Positions 1 to 9,188 of a stretch of DNA of 64,000 bases are shown here, piece after piece. Location: assembly GCA_028818695.1 (NCBI GenBank), contig JAPPNK010000007.1:50144-114143 (forward strand). The letters are read 5' to 3'. Position 1 is the first letter of the stretch; each line of letters opens with the position of its first letter. The notes below the pieces were generated by a model that ran no database searches, was not told where the DNA came from, and saw only the letters and a program-made list of their open reading frames with translations. The position numbers and the translations under genes were made by a program. The stretch is from Candidatus Poribacteria bacterium (GTDB lineage Bacteria; Poribacteria; WGA-4E; GCA-2687025).

Positions 1-1
1 G

Positions 2-817
2 GTCGACACCGACTGGGTCGCCGAACATGGCGCCGACGACGGCATACGCTTAGTGGAGGTGGATGTCGACACCAGCTCATACGGCGAAGGGCATATCGAG
101 GGCGCGGTGGGCTGGAACTGGCAAACGCAGCTATGCGACCAGGTGCGCCGAGACATCCTGACAAAAGAGGACTTTGAAGCGCTCATGAACGCTTCAGGCA
201 TCGGCAACGACACGACGATCGTCTTTTACGGCGACAACAACAACTGGTTCGCCACCTACGCCCTCTGGCAGTGCCGCTACTGGGGGCACAGCGAAGAGAA
301 ATTGCGCCTCATGGACGGCGGACGCATCAAGTGGGTCGCAGAAGGGCGCCCGCTCACAACGGATGTCCCCGACCACTCCTCCACGGGCTACCGCGCCAGC
401 TTTGCGGACGACAACGTCCGCTCCTACAGCATGCATGTGAGCGCAGGTTTGAGCGGCGAGTCGATCAATCTCGTCGATGTGCGCTCGCCGGCAGAATTCA
501 CCGGCGAAGTGCTGGCTCCCCCAGGCCTGTCCGAGACGGCGCAGCGCGGCGGACATATCCCCGGCGCCCTGAACGTCCCATGGGCGTCCGCCGTGAACGA
601 GGACGGCACCTTTAAATCGGCGGACGATCTGGAGCAGCTCTACGGAACGCTGGACCGCTCCAAGGAAACGATCGCATACTGCCGCATCGGCGAGCGCTCG
701 TCCCACACCTGGTTTGCGCTGAAGTATCTGCTTGGGCATGAAAAGGTGCGGAACTACGACGGCTCCTGGACCGAATGGGGCAACATTGTCGGGGCGCCCA
801 TCGCCAAGGGAGAATAA
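2..817 (+). CDS. Thiosulfate/3-mercaptopyruvate sulfurtransferase (rhodanese), 5' truncated
   Basis: Two-domain rhodanese that moves sulfane sulfur from thiosulfate or mercaptopyruvate to an acceptor such as cyanide. The frame is open from base 2, so the gene is cut by the window edge; the GTG at 53 is internal, because the codons before it read as normal rhodanese N-terminus (VDTDWVAEHG). The first domain is the inactive one and ends near base 360. The second carries the catalytic loop YCRIGERSSHTW, with the active cysteine codon at 680-682. CRIGERSS is typical of the actinobacterial CysA/SseA-like sulfurtransferases. About 271 residues are visible, so only a few are missing. It converges on the next gene with a 2-nt gap. 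Family assignment is secure; the exact donor is not. Confidence 0.93.
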   Translation, partial: VDTDWVAEHGADDGIRLVEVDVDTSSYGEGHIEGAVGWNWQTQLCDQVRRDILTKEDFEALMNASGIGNDTTIVFYGDNNNWFATYALWQCRYWGHSEEKLRLMDGGRIKWVAEGRPLTTDVPDHSSTGYRASFADDNVRSYSMHVSAGLSGESINLVDVRSPAEFTGEVLAPPGLSETAQRGGHIPGALNVPWASAVNEDGTFKSADDLEQLYGTLDRSKETIAYCRIGERSSHTWFALKYLLGHEKVRNYDGSWTEWGNIVGAPIAKGE

Positions 818-819
818 CC

Positions 820-1287
820 CTACTCCTCGTCGGCGGAGTCGAGAAGAGCGAGCTTTTTCAAAAACGCCTCCATGTCTTCTGCGGCTCCGTCCGGCGGGCT
901 GGCTAAATCCCGCTCCGTGAGCATCTTATTCACCTCCAGCTCGGTGAGCGAGGTGATGAGAAGAGGAATGCGCCCGCCTTCCTCCTCGTCGGAGATGTAG
1001 CACTGGTAGCGGGAGCCTTCTTTGAGACCCGGCAGAATGGTCGTCTCCGCCAGCTCTCGTTCCAGGTATCCGATCGGGCTGTTGTCCTCGTCAACAACCG
1101 CGATGCGGTGCGGATGCCGCGCGTCTTGGAGCCGCCTGTATAAAAACACCTGCTGCTTCGGCGCGACGATGACATCCGGGGCAAACTTCTCATCCCGTTC
1201 GATGTAGGTGTCGTAGGTTTCGCCGCTCTCTTCGTCGTCTATTGCTTCGTCTGCGCCGCCGTTTAATGCGTTGTCTCGTTCTTCCAT
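820..1287 (-). CDS. Small acidic protein with HIRAN-like domain
   Basis: A 155-residue protein. Residues 1-45 are acidic and probably disordered. Residues 47-105 resemble a HIRAN domain: an aromatic/basic strand (VFLYRRL), then HRIAVVDEDNSPIGYLERELA, the usual 'AV.D..G..IGYL.RE.A' pattern. HIRAN domains bind DNA ends or stalled forks in Rad5/HLTF and also occur alone in bacteria. The start is placed at the ATG at 1287. A longer reading to 1377 would begin MSVQVRPPAP, which is only the 3' end of the neighbouring tRNA-Leu gene read as protein. No enzymatic motif is seen. The fold call is by pattern only. Confidence 0.55.
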   Translation of the reverse strand: MEERDNALNGGADEAIDDEESGETYDTYIERDEKFAPDVIVAPKQQVFLYRRLQDARHPHRIAVVDEDNSPIGYLERELAETTILPGLKEGSRYQCYISDEEEGGRIPLLITSLTELEVNKMLTERDLASPPDGAAEDMEAFLKKLALLDSADEE

Positions 1288-1350
1288 GTCAACTCGCTTC
1301 GTCAATGGGTCTACGGGGCAATGGGCAGGGGCTGTTTTTAAAGCGGATGG

Positions 1351-1436
1351 TGCCGGAGGTCGGACTTGAACCGACATGGGCTTTAAGGCCCGGAGGATTT
1401 TGAGTCCCCTGCGTCTACCAATTTCACCACTCCGGC
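1351..1436 (-). tRNA. tRNA-Leu (anticodon CAA)
   Basis: The reverse complement begins GCCGGAGTGGTGAAATTGG and ends with the T-arm GGTTCAAGTCC and acceptor CTCCGGC plus discriminator A. It has a class II long variable arm. The anticodon loop CTCAAAA gives CAA, reading UUG. CCA is not encoded. It lies 5 nt from the second tRNA-Leu and is probably co-transcribed with it. Confidence 0.96.
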
Positions 1437-1441
1437 AATGG

Positions 1442-1526
1442 TGCCGAGAGAGGGATTCGAACCCTCACAGGCTTAAAGCCCACTAGCTCCTGAGGCTAGC
1501 GCGTCTACCAATTCCGCCATCTCGGC
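1442..1526 (-). tRNA. tRNA-Leu (anticodon CAG)
   Basis: The reverse complement begins GCCGAGATGGCGGAATTGG, contains the T-loop GGTTCGAATCC and ends CTCTCGGC plus A. Long variable arm. The anticodon loop CTCAGGA gives CAG, reading CUG. CCA is not encoded. It is upstream of the CAA tRNA in the direction of transcription. Confidence 0.96.
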
Positions 1527-1891
1527 AAAGCATAGGTTACGATAACATGCGCGGGGCGGGATGTCAATGCAAATGCGCCGACCTCATGCGTAAAGTTGGA
1601 ACTTCACCGCGAAAGAACCGCGACGACCTGCGGAAAAGCCGCCGCGCCATGCGCTGTTATCCCGCTCCCCTTCTCGTCATTCCTGCGAAAGCAGGAATCT
1701 TAGCCGTTGTCTGAACTAGGATTGTAGGATTGACAAGATTGACAAGATGATTGCCGAAAACCGACGCTCCGCCCTCGATATGCCTTCCGTCTCATCTCTC
1801 TCGCCATGCCCGCATCCCGTTCCGGAAAAACCCCCGCATGCGTCTTTGGACATATCAAGTATAATGCGTTTCAGGTTGAGGAGGCGGGGCG
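1527..1891. repeat. Intergenic gap with palindromic repeat core and short direct repeats
   Basis: This 365-nt gap between tRNA-Leu and bioF contains one core palindrome at 1679-1698 (ATTCCTGCGAAAGCAGGAAT), a variant of the repeat found across the window. The variant base pair changed on both arms, so the stem is kept. A second small feature at 1718-1756 repeats GGATTG and GATTGACAA in tandem. The rest, up to the bioF ribosome binding site at 1878-1884, shows no gene. The bioF promoter should lie here, but I cannot point to a convincing -35/-10 pair. Confidence 0.6.
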
Positions 1892-3774
<1,883 letters not shown>

Positions 3775-3776
3775 TT

Positions 3777-4583
3777 ATGCGGGCATCGGACGAAAAAGAG
3801 CTGGTTCGTTTGACGGCGGAGGACATCGCGTTTTTCCGCGAAAACGGCTATCTGGTGAAGCGAAATGTGCTGGACGAAGGGCTGATGAAACGGGCGCGCG
3901 ATCATCTGTGGGAGAACGCTCCGCCGCAGCTGTTGCGGGAAGACCCCGACACATGGATCGGTCCGTTTCAGGAGACGAACGAGGACAACATGGACAAACG
4001 GCATGGGTTCCGCTGGAACTTCCGCCGTCCGGGCGGCGAGGAGTGGATGATACGCCTTCTGGCGACGGACCCGTCCGTGTACGGGATGGCGGAGCAGCTG
4101 CTGGGAAAAGGTTTGCTCCAAGATCCGAAGCGCGTGCGCGGCATCTACTGCACGCTGCCGTACGGCGAAGGTCCGCGCCGCGGGACGGGCTGCCATGTCG
4201 ACGCCCATCCGTTCCATCTCGGCGCCGTCGGATACATTGACGACGTTCCGCCGGACGGCGGCGGCTTCAATGTGTGGCCAGGAAGCCACCGCGAGTTTTA
4301 CCCGATGTTCCGCTCCCAATATAAGATGGAGCCGACGGAAGGGTACGACGTTGTGCGGCGCAAAGTGAGCGCGCGCGAGCCGGTCGACCTGCACGGATCG
4401 GCGGGCGACGTCGTCTTCTGGCACCACCGCATCGGCCATATGGCGGGGCATAACTATTCGCGGCAGATTCGGCAGGCGGTTTTATACGATTACCGCAAGA
4501 CGGACCTAGCCCAAACCCAAGAGGAGCCGCCCTGCGTCGACATGTGGCGGGACTGGATCGGCGTAGAATCGGACGCGGATTAA
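3777..4583 (+). CDS. Phytanoyl-CoA dioxygenase (PhyH) family protein
   Basis: Non-haem Fe(II)/2-oxoglutarate oxygenase of 268 residues. The iron site is visible as HVDAHPFHLG (H-x-D), with the distal histidine in MAGHNYSRQ and an arginine just after it (RQIRQAV) for 2-oxoglutarate. DDVPPDGGGFNVWPGSHR is the classic PhyH core strand. An upstream-extended frame exists from 3555, but it runs over bioD; ATG 3777 has AGGAGG at 3766-3771 and is the real start. Its position, 2 nt after bioD, makes it the third gene of a biotin operon. PhyH proteins are greatly expanded in Poribacteria with mostly unknown substrates. A role in biotin or pimelate metabolism is inference from position only. Confidence 0.9.
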   Translation: MRASDEKELVRLTAEDIAFFRENGYLVKRNVLDEGLMKRARDHLWENAPPQLLREDPDTWIGPFQETNEDNMDKRHGFRWNFRRPGGEEWMIRLLATDPSVYGMAEQLLGKGLLQDPKRVRGIYCTLPYGEGPRRGTGCHVDAHPFHLGAVGYIDDVPPDGGGFNVWPGSHREFYPMFRSQYKMEPTEGYDVVRRKVSAREPVDLHGSAGDVVFWHHRIGHMAGHNYSRQIRQAVLYDYRKTDLAQTQEEPPCVDMWRDWIGVESDAD

Positions 4584-4642
4584 GACAGCGGCAGCCTCTA
4601 TAGGCGATGATGTACGAAAATCCTGTTCAAATCGGGCAGATC

Positions 4643-4735
4643 GTCATTCCCGCGAAAGCGGGAATCCAGAGTTCTCCCAGACAGCCTTCGCATTCTAAGC
4701 GGCTCTTTAAAATCAAAATCATCGACCATAGAGAG
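4643..4735 (+). repeat. Dispersed palindromic repeat, long form (copy A)
   Basis: The core palindrome at 4646-4665 is ATTCCCGCGAAAGCGGGAAT. It is followed by a conserved tail: CCAGAGTTCTCCCAGACAGC, then GGCTCTTTAAAATCAAAATC and ATCGACCATAGAGAG. The same order recurs at 12.7, 52.2 and, inverted, 57.2 kb. The core has the ATTCCC-N8-GGGAAT form of the Neisseria dRS3 repeat. It fills the gap between the PhyH and LamG genes. Confidence 0.85.
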
Positions 4736-4832
4736 CGCCAAGACAGCGCCGCGCTTGACACAGCCGGCGCATCGAGTTATGAATAGGTTGCGGCGCACAT
4801 TAAAACAAAACGTCAAACAAATGGAGACGCAC

Positions 4833-5585
4833 ATGCGCGCTTTTAGAATAACGGCAGCCGCGGCCTTTGCGGCGTTCGCGCTCACGCTCAACGCCCAAGA
4901 CGGGCTGGAACTGTATATCAGCTTCGACACCGATCAACCGAACGACGAATCCGGAAACGGACGCGACGGCGAACTTGTCGGCAGACCCGACCTGATCGAC
5001 GGAGTCGTCAAACAAGCATGGGAATTCGACGGAACAAGTACCGTCATCAACCTTCTCGACCAAATCTTCAAAGACCCCGATGCCGAACTGTCGATACGGT
5101 TCTACATGAAGCCGAACGACATGAACGGCCAGCGAATCATTTTCGACGAAGGCGGCGCATGGACAGGCTTCACCGTGCGCATCTTTGACGGGATGCTTCA
5201 GTTCGCCACCGTCTGCTGCGGCGCGGATCATCCGCCCCCTGAAATCATCGAAACGGACGCCCCTGACGACGGCCAATGGCATGAGGTTGCGGCCGTCTTC
5301 GGACAAGGGAAAATGTTTCTTTATCTGGACGGCATCGAAGCCGACATGGCTGAAACGGACTGGGAGCAGCTCAGCGGACATGGGCAGCCTGGCGCCATCG
5401 GAAATCTAAGCCCCGGCGACACCGCATTCGGCGGCGGGCGCGGCTTTTATTCGGGCGGGCTGGACGAATTCCGCCTCTACTCGCGCATGCTTTCGGCGAA
5501 CGAGGTGGCTCTGAGCGTCTCGCCCGCGGGGCGTCTGGCGCTCGCATGGGGCGAGGTGAAGTCCCGCGGCGGCGCCTCTCGGTGA
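4833..5585 (+). CDS. Secreted LamG / concanavalin A-like lectin domain protein
   Basis: A 250-residue exported protein. Residues 1-22 are a signal peptide (MRAFRITAAAAFAAF...LNAQ). The remainder is one LamG/ConA-like jelly-roll: LYISFDTDQPNDESGNGRDG, then AWEFDGTSTVI, a GQWHEVAAVF strand, LYLDGIEAD and GGLDEFRLYSRMLSANEV, all typical of the LamG_3 family. Such domains bind sugars. ATG 4833 is chosen because GGAG sits 6 nt upstream and the signal peptide starts there; the longer frame from 4755 adds a basic stretch without a good ribosome site. The stop overlaps the next start (GTGA). Confidence 0.85.
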   Translation: MRAFRITAAAAFAAFALTLNAQDGLELYISFDTDQPNDESGNGRDGELVGRPDLIDGVVKQAWEFDGTSTVINLLDQIFKDPDAELSIRFYMKPNDMNGQRIIFDEGGAWTGFTVRIFDGMLQFATVCCGADHPPPEIIETDAPDDGQWHEVAAVFGQGKMFLYLDGIEADMAETDWEQLSGHGQPGAIGNLSPGDTAFGGGRGFYSGGLDEFRLYSRMLSANEVALSVSPAGRLALAWGEVKSRGGASR

Positions 5586-6721
5586 TCAAACGCCGGCTTT
5601 ATTCGCCCGGCCCGACGCCGATACCTCCCGACGCGCGCCAGGCGATGTCGGCAGATATCGACTACCACCGCAGCGCGGAGGCGTCCGAGGCGGTCAAGGA
5701 ATGCGCCCGCCTGTTGAAAACCGCGTTCCAGACCGCCTCCGACGTCGCCGTCTTCGCCTCCTCCGGCACAGGCGGAATGGAGTGCGCCCTTGTCAACTGC
5801 TTCTCGGCGGGCGACCCTGTCCTCGCCGTGCGCAGCGGCAAATTCGGCGCCCGATGGGTTGAGATGGCTCAGGCGTACAGCCTAGACGTCCAGCCGCTTG
5901 AAGCGGAATGGGGAGACAGCGTGGACCCCGCGGCGGTCGAAGCGGCGTTGAACGCCCGCCCTGAAACGAAGGGCGTCTTGGCGACCTTGTGCGAAACCTC
6001 CACCGGCGCGCTGCATGACATCCGCGCCCTCGGCGAGATTGCGCGGCGGCGGAACGTTCTGCTGATTGTGGACGCGGTGAGCGCGCTCGGCGCGGATGAG
6101 ATGCGCATGGACGAATGGGGCGTTGACGCGCTTGTCAGCTGCTCGCACAAGGGGTTGATGACGCCCCCAGGCGTCGGGCTGTGCGCGTTGAGCGGGCGCG
6201 CCGCGGAGGCGTCCAAGAACGCAAACCTGCCGCGCTACTACTTCGATTACGCAAAAAACGCCGCCCGCTTCGCAAAAGGCTCTCCGCCGTTCACTCCCGC
6301 GATTTCGCTGGTGTACGGACTGCGGGCGTCGCTTGAGACGATGATGTCCGCGGGCGGTATGGAGGCGTCCTGGGCGCGGCATGCGCGTCTCGCTTCGGCG
6401 ATGCGCGCGGCGGCGGCGGCGCTGAACCTGCGGCTGTTTCCGCGCGTCCCGTCGAACGCGCTCACGGCGTTCCGCGCGCCCGATGGAATCGATAGCCAGG
6501 CGTTCGTTGAGCGTCTGCGCCAGAACCATGGAGCCGTCTTTGTCGGGGGTCAGGATGCGTTGAAAGGGCTGCTCATCCGCGTCGCGCATCTGGGCTGGAT
6601 GGACGACTTCGACATCGTATCGGCGGCGGCGGCTCTGGAGCGCGGGCTGTCGGACGAGGGCTACCGTTTTTCGCCAGGTTCGGCGGTAGAGGCGGCGCAG
6701 CGCTCGCTTCTTAACAGCTAA
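5582..6721 (+). CDS. Class V aminotransferase (alanine-glyoxylate/serine-pyruvate type)
   Basis: PLP-dependent aminotransferase, 379 residues from the GTG at 5582, which overlaps the LamG stop as GTGA. The start of the protein, IKRRLYSPGPTPIPP, is the usual 'PGP.PIP' opening of the AGAT/PucG/PhnW group. SSGTGGMECALVN binds the cofactor phosphate, VDAVSALGADE follows, and the PLP lysine is K190 in SCSHKGLMTPPG. Likely substrates are alanine, serine or aspartate with glyoxylate or another 2-oxo acid; sequence alone does not decide. Translational coupling to a surface lectin gene is odd and may be only positional. Confidence 0.88.
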   Translation: MIKRRLYSPGPTPIPPDARQAMSADIDYHRSAEASEAVKECARLLKTAFQTASDVAVFASSGTGGMECALVNCFSAGDPVLAVRSGKFGARWVEMAQAYSLDVQPLEAEWGDSVDPAAVEAALNARPETKGVLATLCETSTGALHDIRALGEIARRRNVLLIVDAVSALGADEMRMDEWGVDALVSCSHKGLMTPPGVGLCALSGRAAEASKNANLPRYYFDYAKNAARFAKGSPPFTPAISLVYGLRASLETMMSAGGMEASWARHARLASAMRAAAAALNLRLFPRVPSNALTAFRAPDGIDSQAFVERLRQNHGAVFVGGQDALKGLLIRVAHLGWMDDFDIVSAAAALERGLSDEGYRFSPGSAVEAAQRSLLNS

Positions 6722-6760
6722 CGCCATTCCCGCGAAAGAACGCAGGGCGGACGTCTTAAG

Positions 6761-7408
6761 TTATGTGTCGGTCGTCTTGGGCGCTTTGGCGAGCCGTTGC
6801 CGCAGCTTCTGCAGCTCGTTGTCGATCTTCACGTTCTGAATGTTGGTCTGCAGGTCTTTCCGGTTGACAAGCTCCCTCACTTCCGCCCGCGCCTCTTCGC
6901 GCCTTGCGATCTCTTTTTGCCTTTCAATGATCTCCCGCGCGTCCCTGATTTCTGGCGAACGTTTCGCGTCGCCGAGGTCGGAGCGGATCCGCGCGGTACT
7001 CTGGCGCAGCTCCCATGCTCTCTGCTCGCCCTTGATACGTTCAATTTCCAGCTTGTAGGTCTCCGACGCCTCTTTGAGCGAGTCCACCCTTTCCGCGACG
7101 CTCGCCCGCTGCGCCTCATACCCTTCCGCAAGCTCCTGCGCATGCTGCCACCGCTCAAGATGCCGCCGCGCGCTCGCCTCCAGCCCCTCCTGCATGGCTT
7201 GCTCCGCCGCGTCGTGCGCATCCTGCGCCTTTCTCCGCTGCGCATCCCGCTCCTCCGTAATGCGCCGCTCCTCATGGATCGCCTCGGCGGCTTGAAACTT
7301 CACAGCCTGATGCTTCTGCTCCATGTTCGAAAGAAGATCGGTTATGCTTTTCTCGGAAACGTCAGGGGCGCGTTCGTTCGCAAAGAGCCTGCGGATCCAA
7401 TTAAACAT
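6761..7408 (-). CDS. PspA/IM30-like coiled-coil protein
   Basis: A 215-residue almost wholly helical, charged protein. It begins MFNWIRRLFANE, the amphipathic helix start usual in PspA/Vipp1 proteins, and continues as a long coiled coil rich in E, R, A and Q up to about residue 205. PspA proteins bind stressed inner membranes and form ESCRT-III-like assemblies. ATG 7408 is preferred over TTG 7426 because AGGA lies 8 nt upstream and the canonical N-terminus starts there. No PspF, PspB or PspC is nearby. Long coiled coils mislead by composition, so the family call is moderate. Confidence 0.6.
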   Translation of the reverse strand: MFNWIRRLFANERAPDVSEKSITDLLSNMEQKHQAVKFQAAEAIHEERRITEERDAQRRKAQDAHDAAEQAMQEGLEASARRHLERWQHAQELAEGYEAQRASVAERVDSLKEASETYKLEIERIKGEQRAWELRQSTARIRSDLGDAKRSPEIRDAREIIERQKEIARREEARAEVRELVNRKDLQTNIQNVKIDNELQKLRQRLAKAPKTTDT

Positions 7409-7422
7409 CGGTTTGTCCTGTT

Positions 7423-7878
7423 TCAAACCCGTATGAAATCCTCATTCGGCTCCTGCTCCTCCTGAACAGCCTGTATGTCCGACTGCAGGATTCCGGCTTC
7501 GTCCATCACATCTTCGTGGACATAGATCGGCGCGTCGGCTCGGAGCGCAAGCGGTATCGCGTCGCTTGGGCGAGAATCCACCTCTATCGTTTCGCCGCCG
7601 CGCTCAATATAGATGATTCCATAGAAGGTGCCGTCCTTGATGGCTTTCACCGCGACCGATTCCACGCGCCCGCCGAGCGTCTCGACAAGGTTCATCATCA
7701 GATCATGCGTCATCGGTCTGGATGTTTCAAGACCTTCCAGTTTCATGTGAATCGCGGAGGCTTCGGCGAATCCGATCTGTATGGGAAGCAGACGTTCATC
7801 GTCCTCTGTTTTAAGAAAAATCACGACCCCCTGCCGTTTCGGGTCGCTGGATAGGAATGCAACTTCAACAGAAAGCAT
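7423..7878 (-). CDS. Bifunctional nuclease (BFN/DUF151) family protein
   Basis: 151 residues. MLSVEVAFLSSDPKRQGVV, LLPIQIGFAEASAI, RPMTHDLMMNLVETLGG and VDSRPSDAIPLALRADAPI are the successive conserved blocks of the BFN domain; the last, 'RPSDAI.LA', is diagnostic. Plant and Thermotoga members have been reported to have DNase/RNase activity; most bacterial members are untested. The start is set at ATG 7878 because the longer frame to 7977 adds a stretch without family similarity. It is followed by the PspA-like gene after 14 nt, so the two are probably an operon. Confidence 0.88.
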   Translation of the reverse strand: MLSVEVAFLSSDPKRQGVVIFLKTEDDERLLPIQIGFAEASAIHMKLEGLETSRPMTHDLMMNLVETLGGRVESVAVKAIKDGTFYGIIYIERGGETIEVDSRPSDAIPLALRADAPIYVHEDVMDEAGILQSDIQAVQEEQEPNEDFIRV

Positions 7879-8029
7879 GAGAGCGCCTCGTCGTCTAACG
7901 GTTTGAGCGTGTTGCGCGTCTATGAACGCTTCTATTCTCATCTTATTATACTTCGCCGCGGGCGCCAAGTAAAGCATTTTGCCCGACCTTAAGGCTTTAA
8001 TTGGGACATGTCGGCGCGCGAATGCGAAC

Positions 8030-8135
8030 GTTGTCTGTTGGACTCTGGATTCCCGCTTTCGCGGGAATGACGGCCCGGTTGGCGGAGCCTTTTTCCCATA
8101 AATAGAGCGATCATTCGTTCAAATGTCCCAACTTT
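8030..8135 (-). repeat. Dispersed palindromic repeat, second tail type (copy E)
   Basis: The core at 8049-8068 is ATTCCCGCTTTCGCGGGAAT, preceded by GTTGGACTCTGG. On the other side lies a different tail (GGTTGGCGGAGCCTTTTTCC, then ATAAATA and GTTCAAAT) that matches the copy at 54.7 kb. This shows at least two tail classes around the same core. The gap between BFN and rfbB (7879-8192) holds nothing else recognisable. Confidence 0.75.
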
Positions 8136-8192
8136 CAGCATGAGCTCAGTTTTGCTGAAGTTGGCGCTCTTAACAAACGATGAGATTCACAT

Positions 8193-9188
8193 TCAACGAT
8201 GCCGAACCGTTTTTTCAACCCAATCGGGGCGCGCTAGATACCACTCCACCGTTTTGCGCAGCCCCGTCTCAAACGGCGTATCGGGCTGCCAGCCTAGGTC
8301 CGCCGCGATCTTTGAGGCGTCCATCGCATAGCGGGCGTCATGTCCAGGACGGTCTTTGACAAAACGAATCTGCTTTGCCGTCTCGCCCTCTTCGCGCCCG
8401 CGGAGCTCGTCGATGATTGCGCACAGCTTCCGCGCAAGGTCGATGTTGCGCCATTCGGCTCCGCCGCCGACGCAGTACGCCGACCCCGGCTCGGCGCGCC
8501 GAAAAACGGCGTCGATGGCGCGGCAGTGATCCTCCACATGAAGCCATTCGCGCCGCTGCGTTCCGTCCCCGTATATGGTCAAGGGGTCGCCGGCGTCCGC
8601 GGCGCAGATCATCTTCGGCAAAAACTTGTCCGGGTACTGCCGCGGTCCGTAGTTGTTGGAGCAGTGGGTGATCGAGACATTTAGCCCGTATGTTTTTCCG
8701 TAGGCGCGCGTCAGGTGATCGGCTCCCGCCTTGGACGCTGAATACGGATTGTTCGGACGGTAAGGCGACTGCTCCGAAAAGGCGCTCTGATCCTCAAGCG
8801 AGCCGAACACCTCGTCCGTGCTGACAAGATGAAACCTCTTAAGCGCCCCGTAACGCCGAGACTCTTCCAACATAACCGCCGCGGCGGTGAAGTTGTCATG
8901 CGCTGTCTGAATCGGGTCCCATATCGATTCGTCCACATGGCTCTGCGCGGCGGCGTGAATCACCCCGTCGATGCTCTGTTCATGCAGCAGGACCATCGCC
9001 AATGTCGAGTTGGCGGCGTTCCCCCGCTCAAAATGCAGGCGCGGATGTTTCAACAAGCGGCGGATGTTCGCCTTCCCGTATGCCAGCTTGTCGAGAACCG
9101 CGACATTGTCGTCCGGATGCGTATTGAGCCAGTACTCCACAAGATTGGAACCAATGAAGCCCGCCCCGCCGGTGATGAGTATGTTCAT
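8193..9188 (-). CDS. rfbB: dTDP-glucose 4,6-dehydratase
   Basis: Extended SDR that converts dTDP-glucose to dTDP-4-keto-6-deoxyglucose, the entry to rhamnose and other deoxysugars. 331 residues from ATG 9188. NAD site GGAGFIGSN at residues 6-14; STDEVFGSL near 127 holds the active Thr-Asp-Glu; YSASKAGADH carries the Tyr-x3-Lys pair; NNYGPRQYPDKFLPKMI and YGDGTQRREWLHVEDHCRAI are RfbB signatures. The start overlaps the upstream sulfatase stop (ATGA). No rfbA, rfbC or rfbD is in the window. It is the last gene of a four-gene overlapping operon with SGNH hydrolase, murQ and sulfatase. Confidence 0.92.
   Translation of the reverse strand: MNILITGGAGFIGSNLVEYWLNTHPDDNVAVLDKLAYGKANIRRLLKHPRLHFERGNAANSTLAMVLLHEQSIDGVIHAAAQSHVDESIWDPIQTAHDNFTAAAVMLEESRRYGALKRFHLVSTDEVFGSLEDQSAFSEQSPYRPNNPYSASKAGADHLTRAYGKTYGLNVSITHCSNNYGPRQYPDKFLPKMICAADAGDPLTIYGDGTQRREWLHVEDHCRAIDAVFRRAEPGSAYCVGGGAEWRNIDLARKLCAIIDELRGREEGETAKQIRFVKDRPGHDARYAMDASKIAADLGWQPDTPFETGLRKTVEWYLARPDWVEKTVRHR

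Noticed and set aside
1288..1377. N-terminal extension MSVQVRPPAP on the HIRAN-like protein
   Set aside because: It is the antisense-read 3' end of tRNA-Leu, a well-known annotation artefact.
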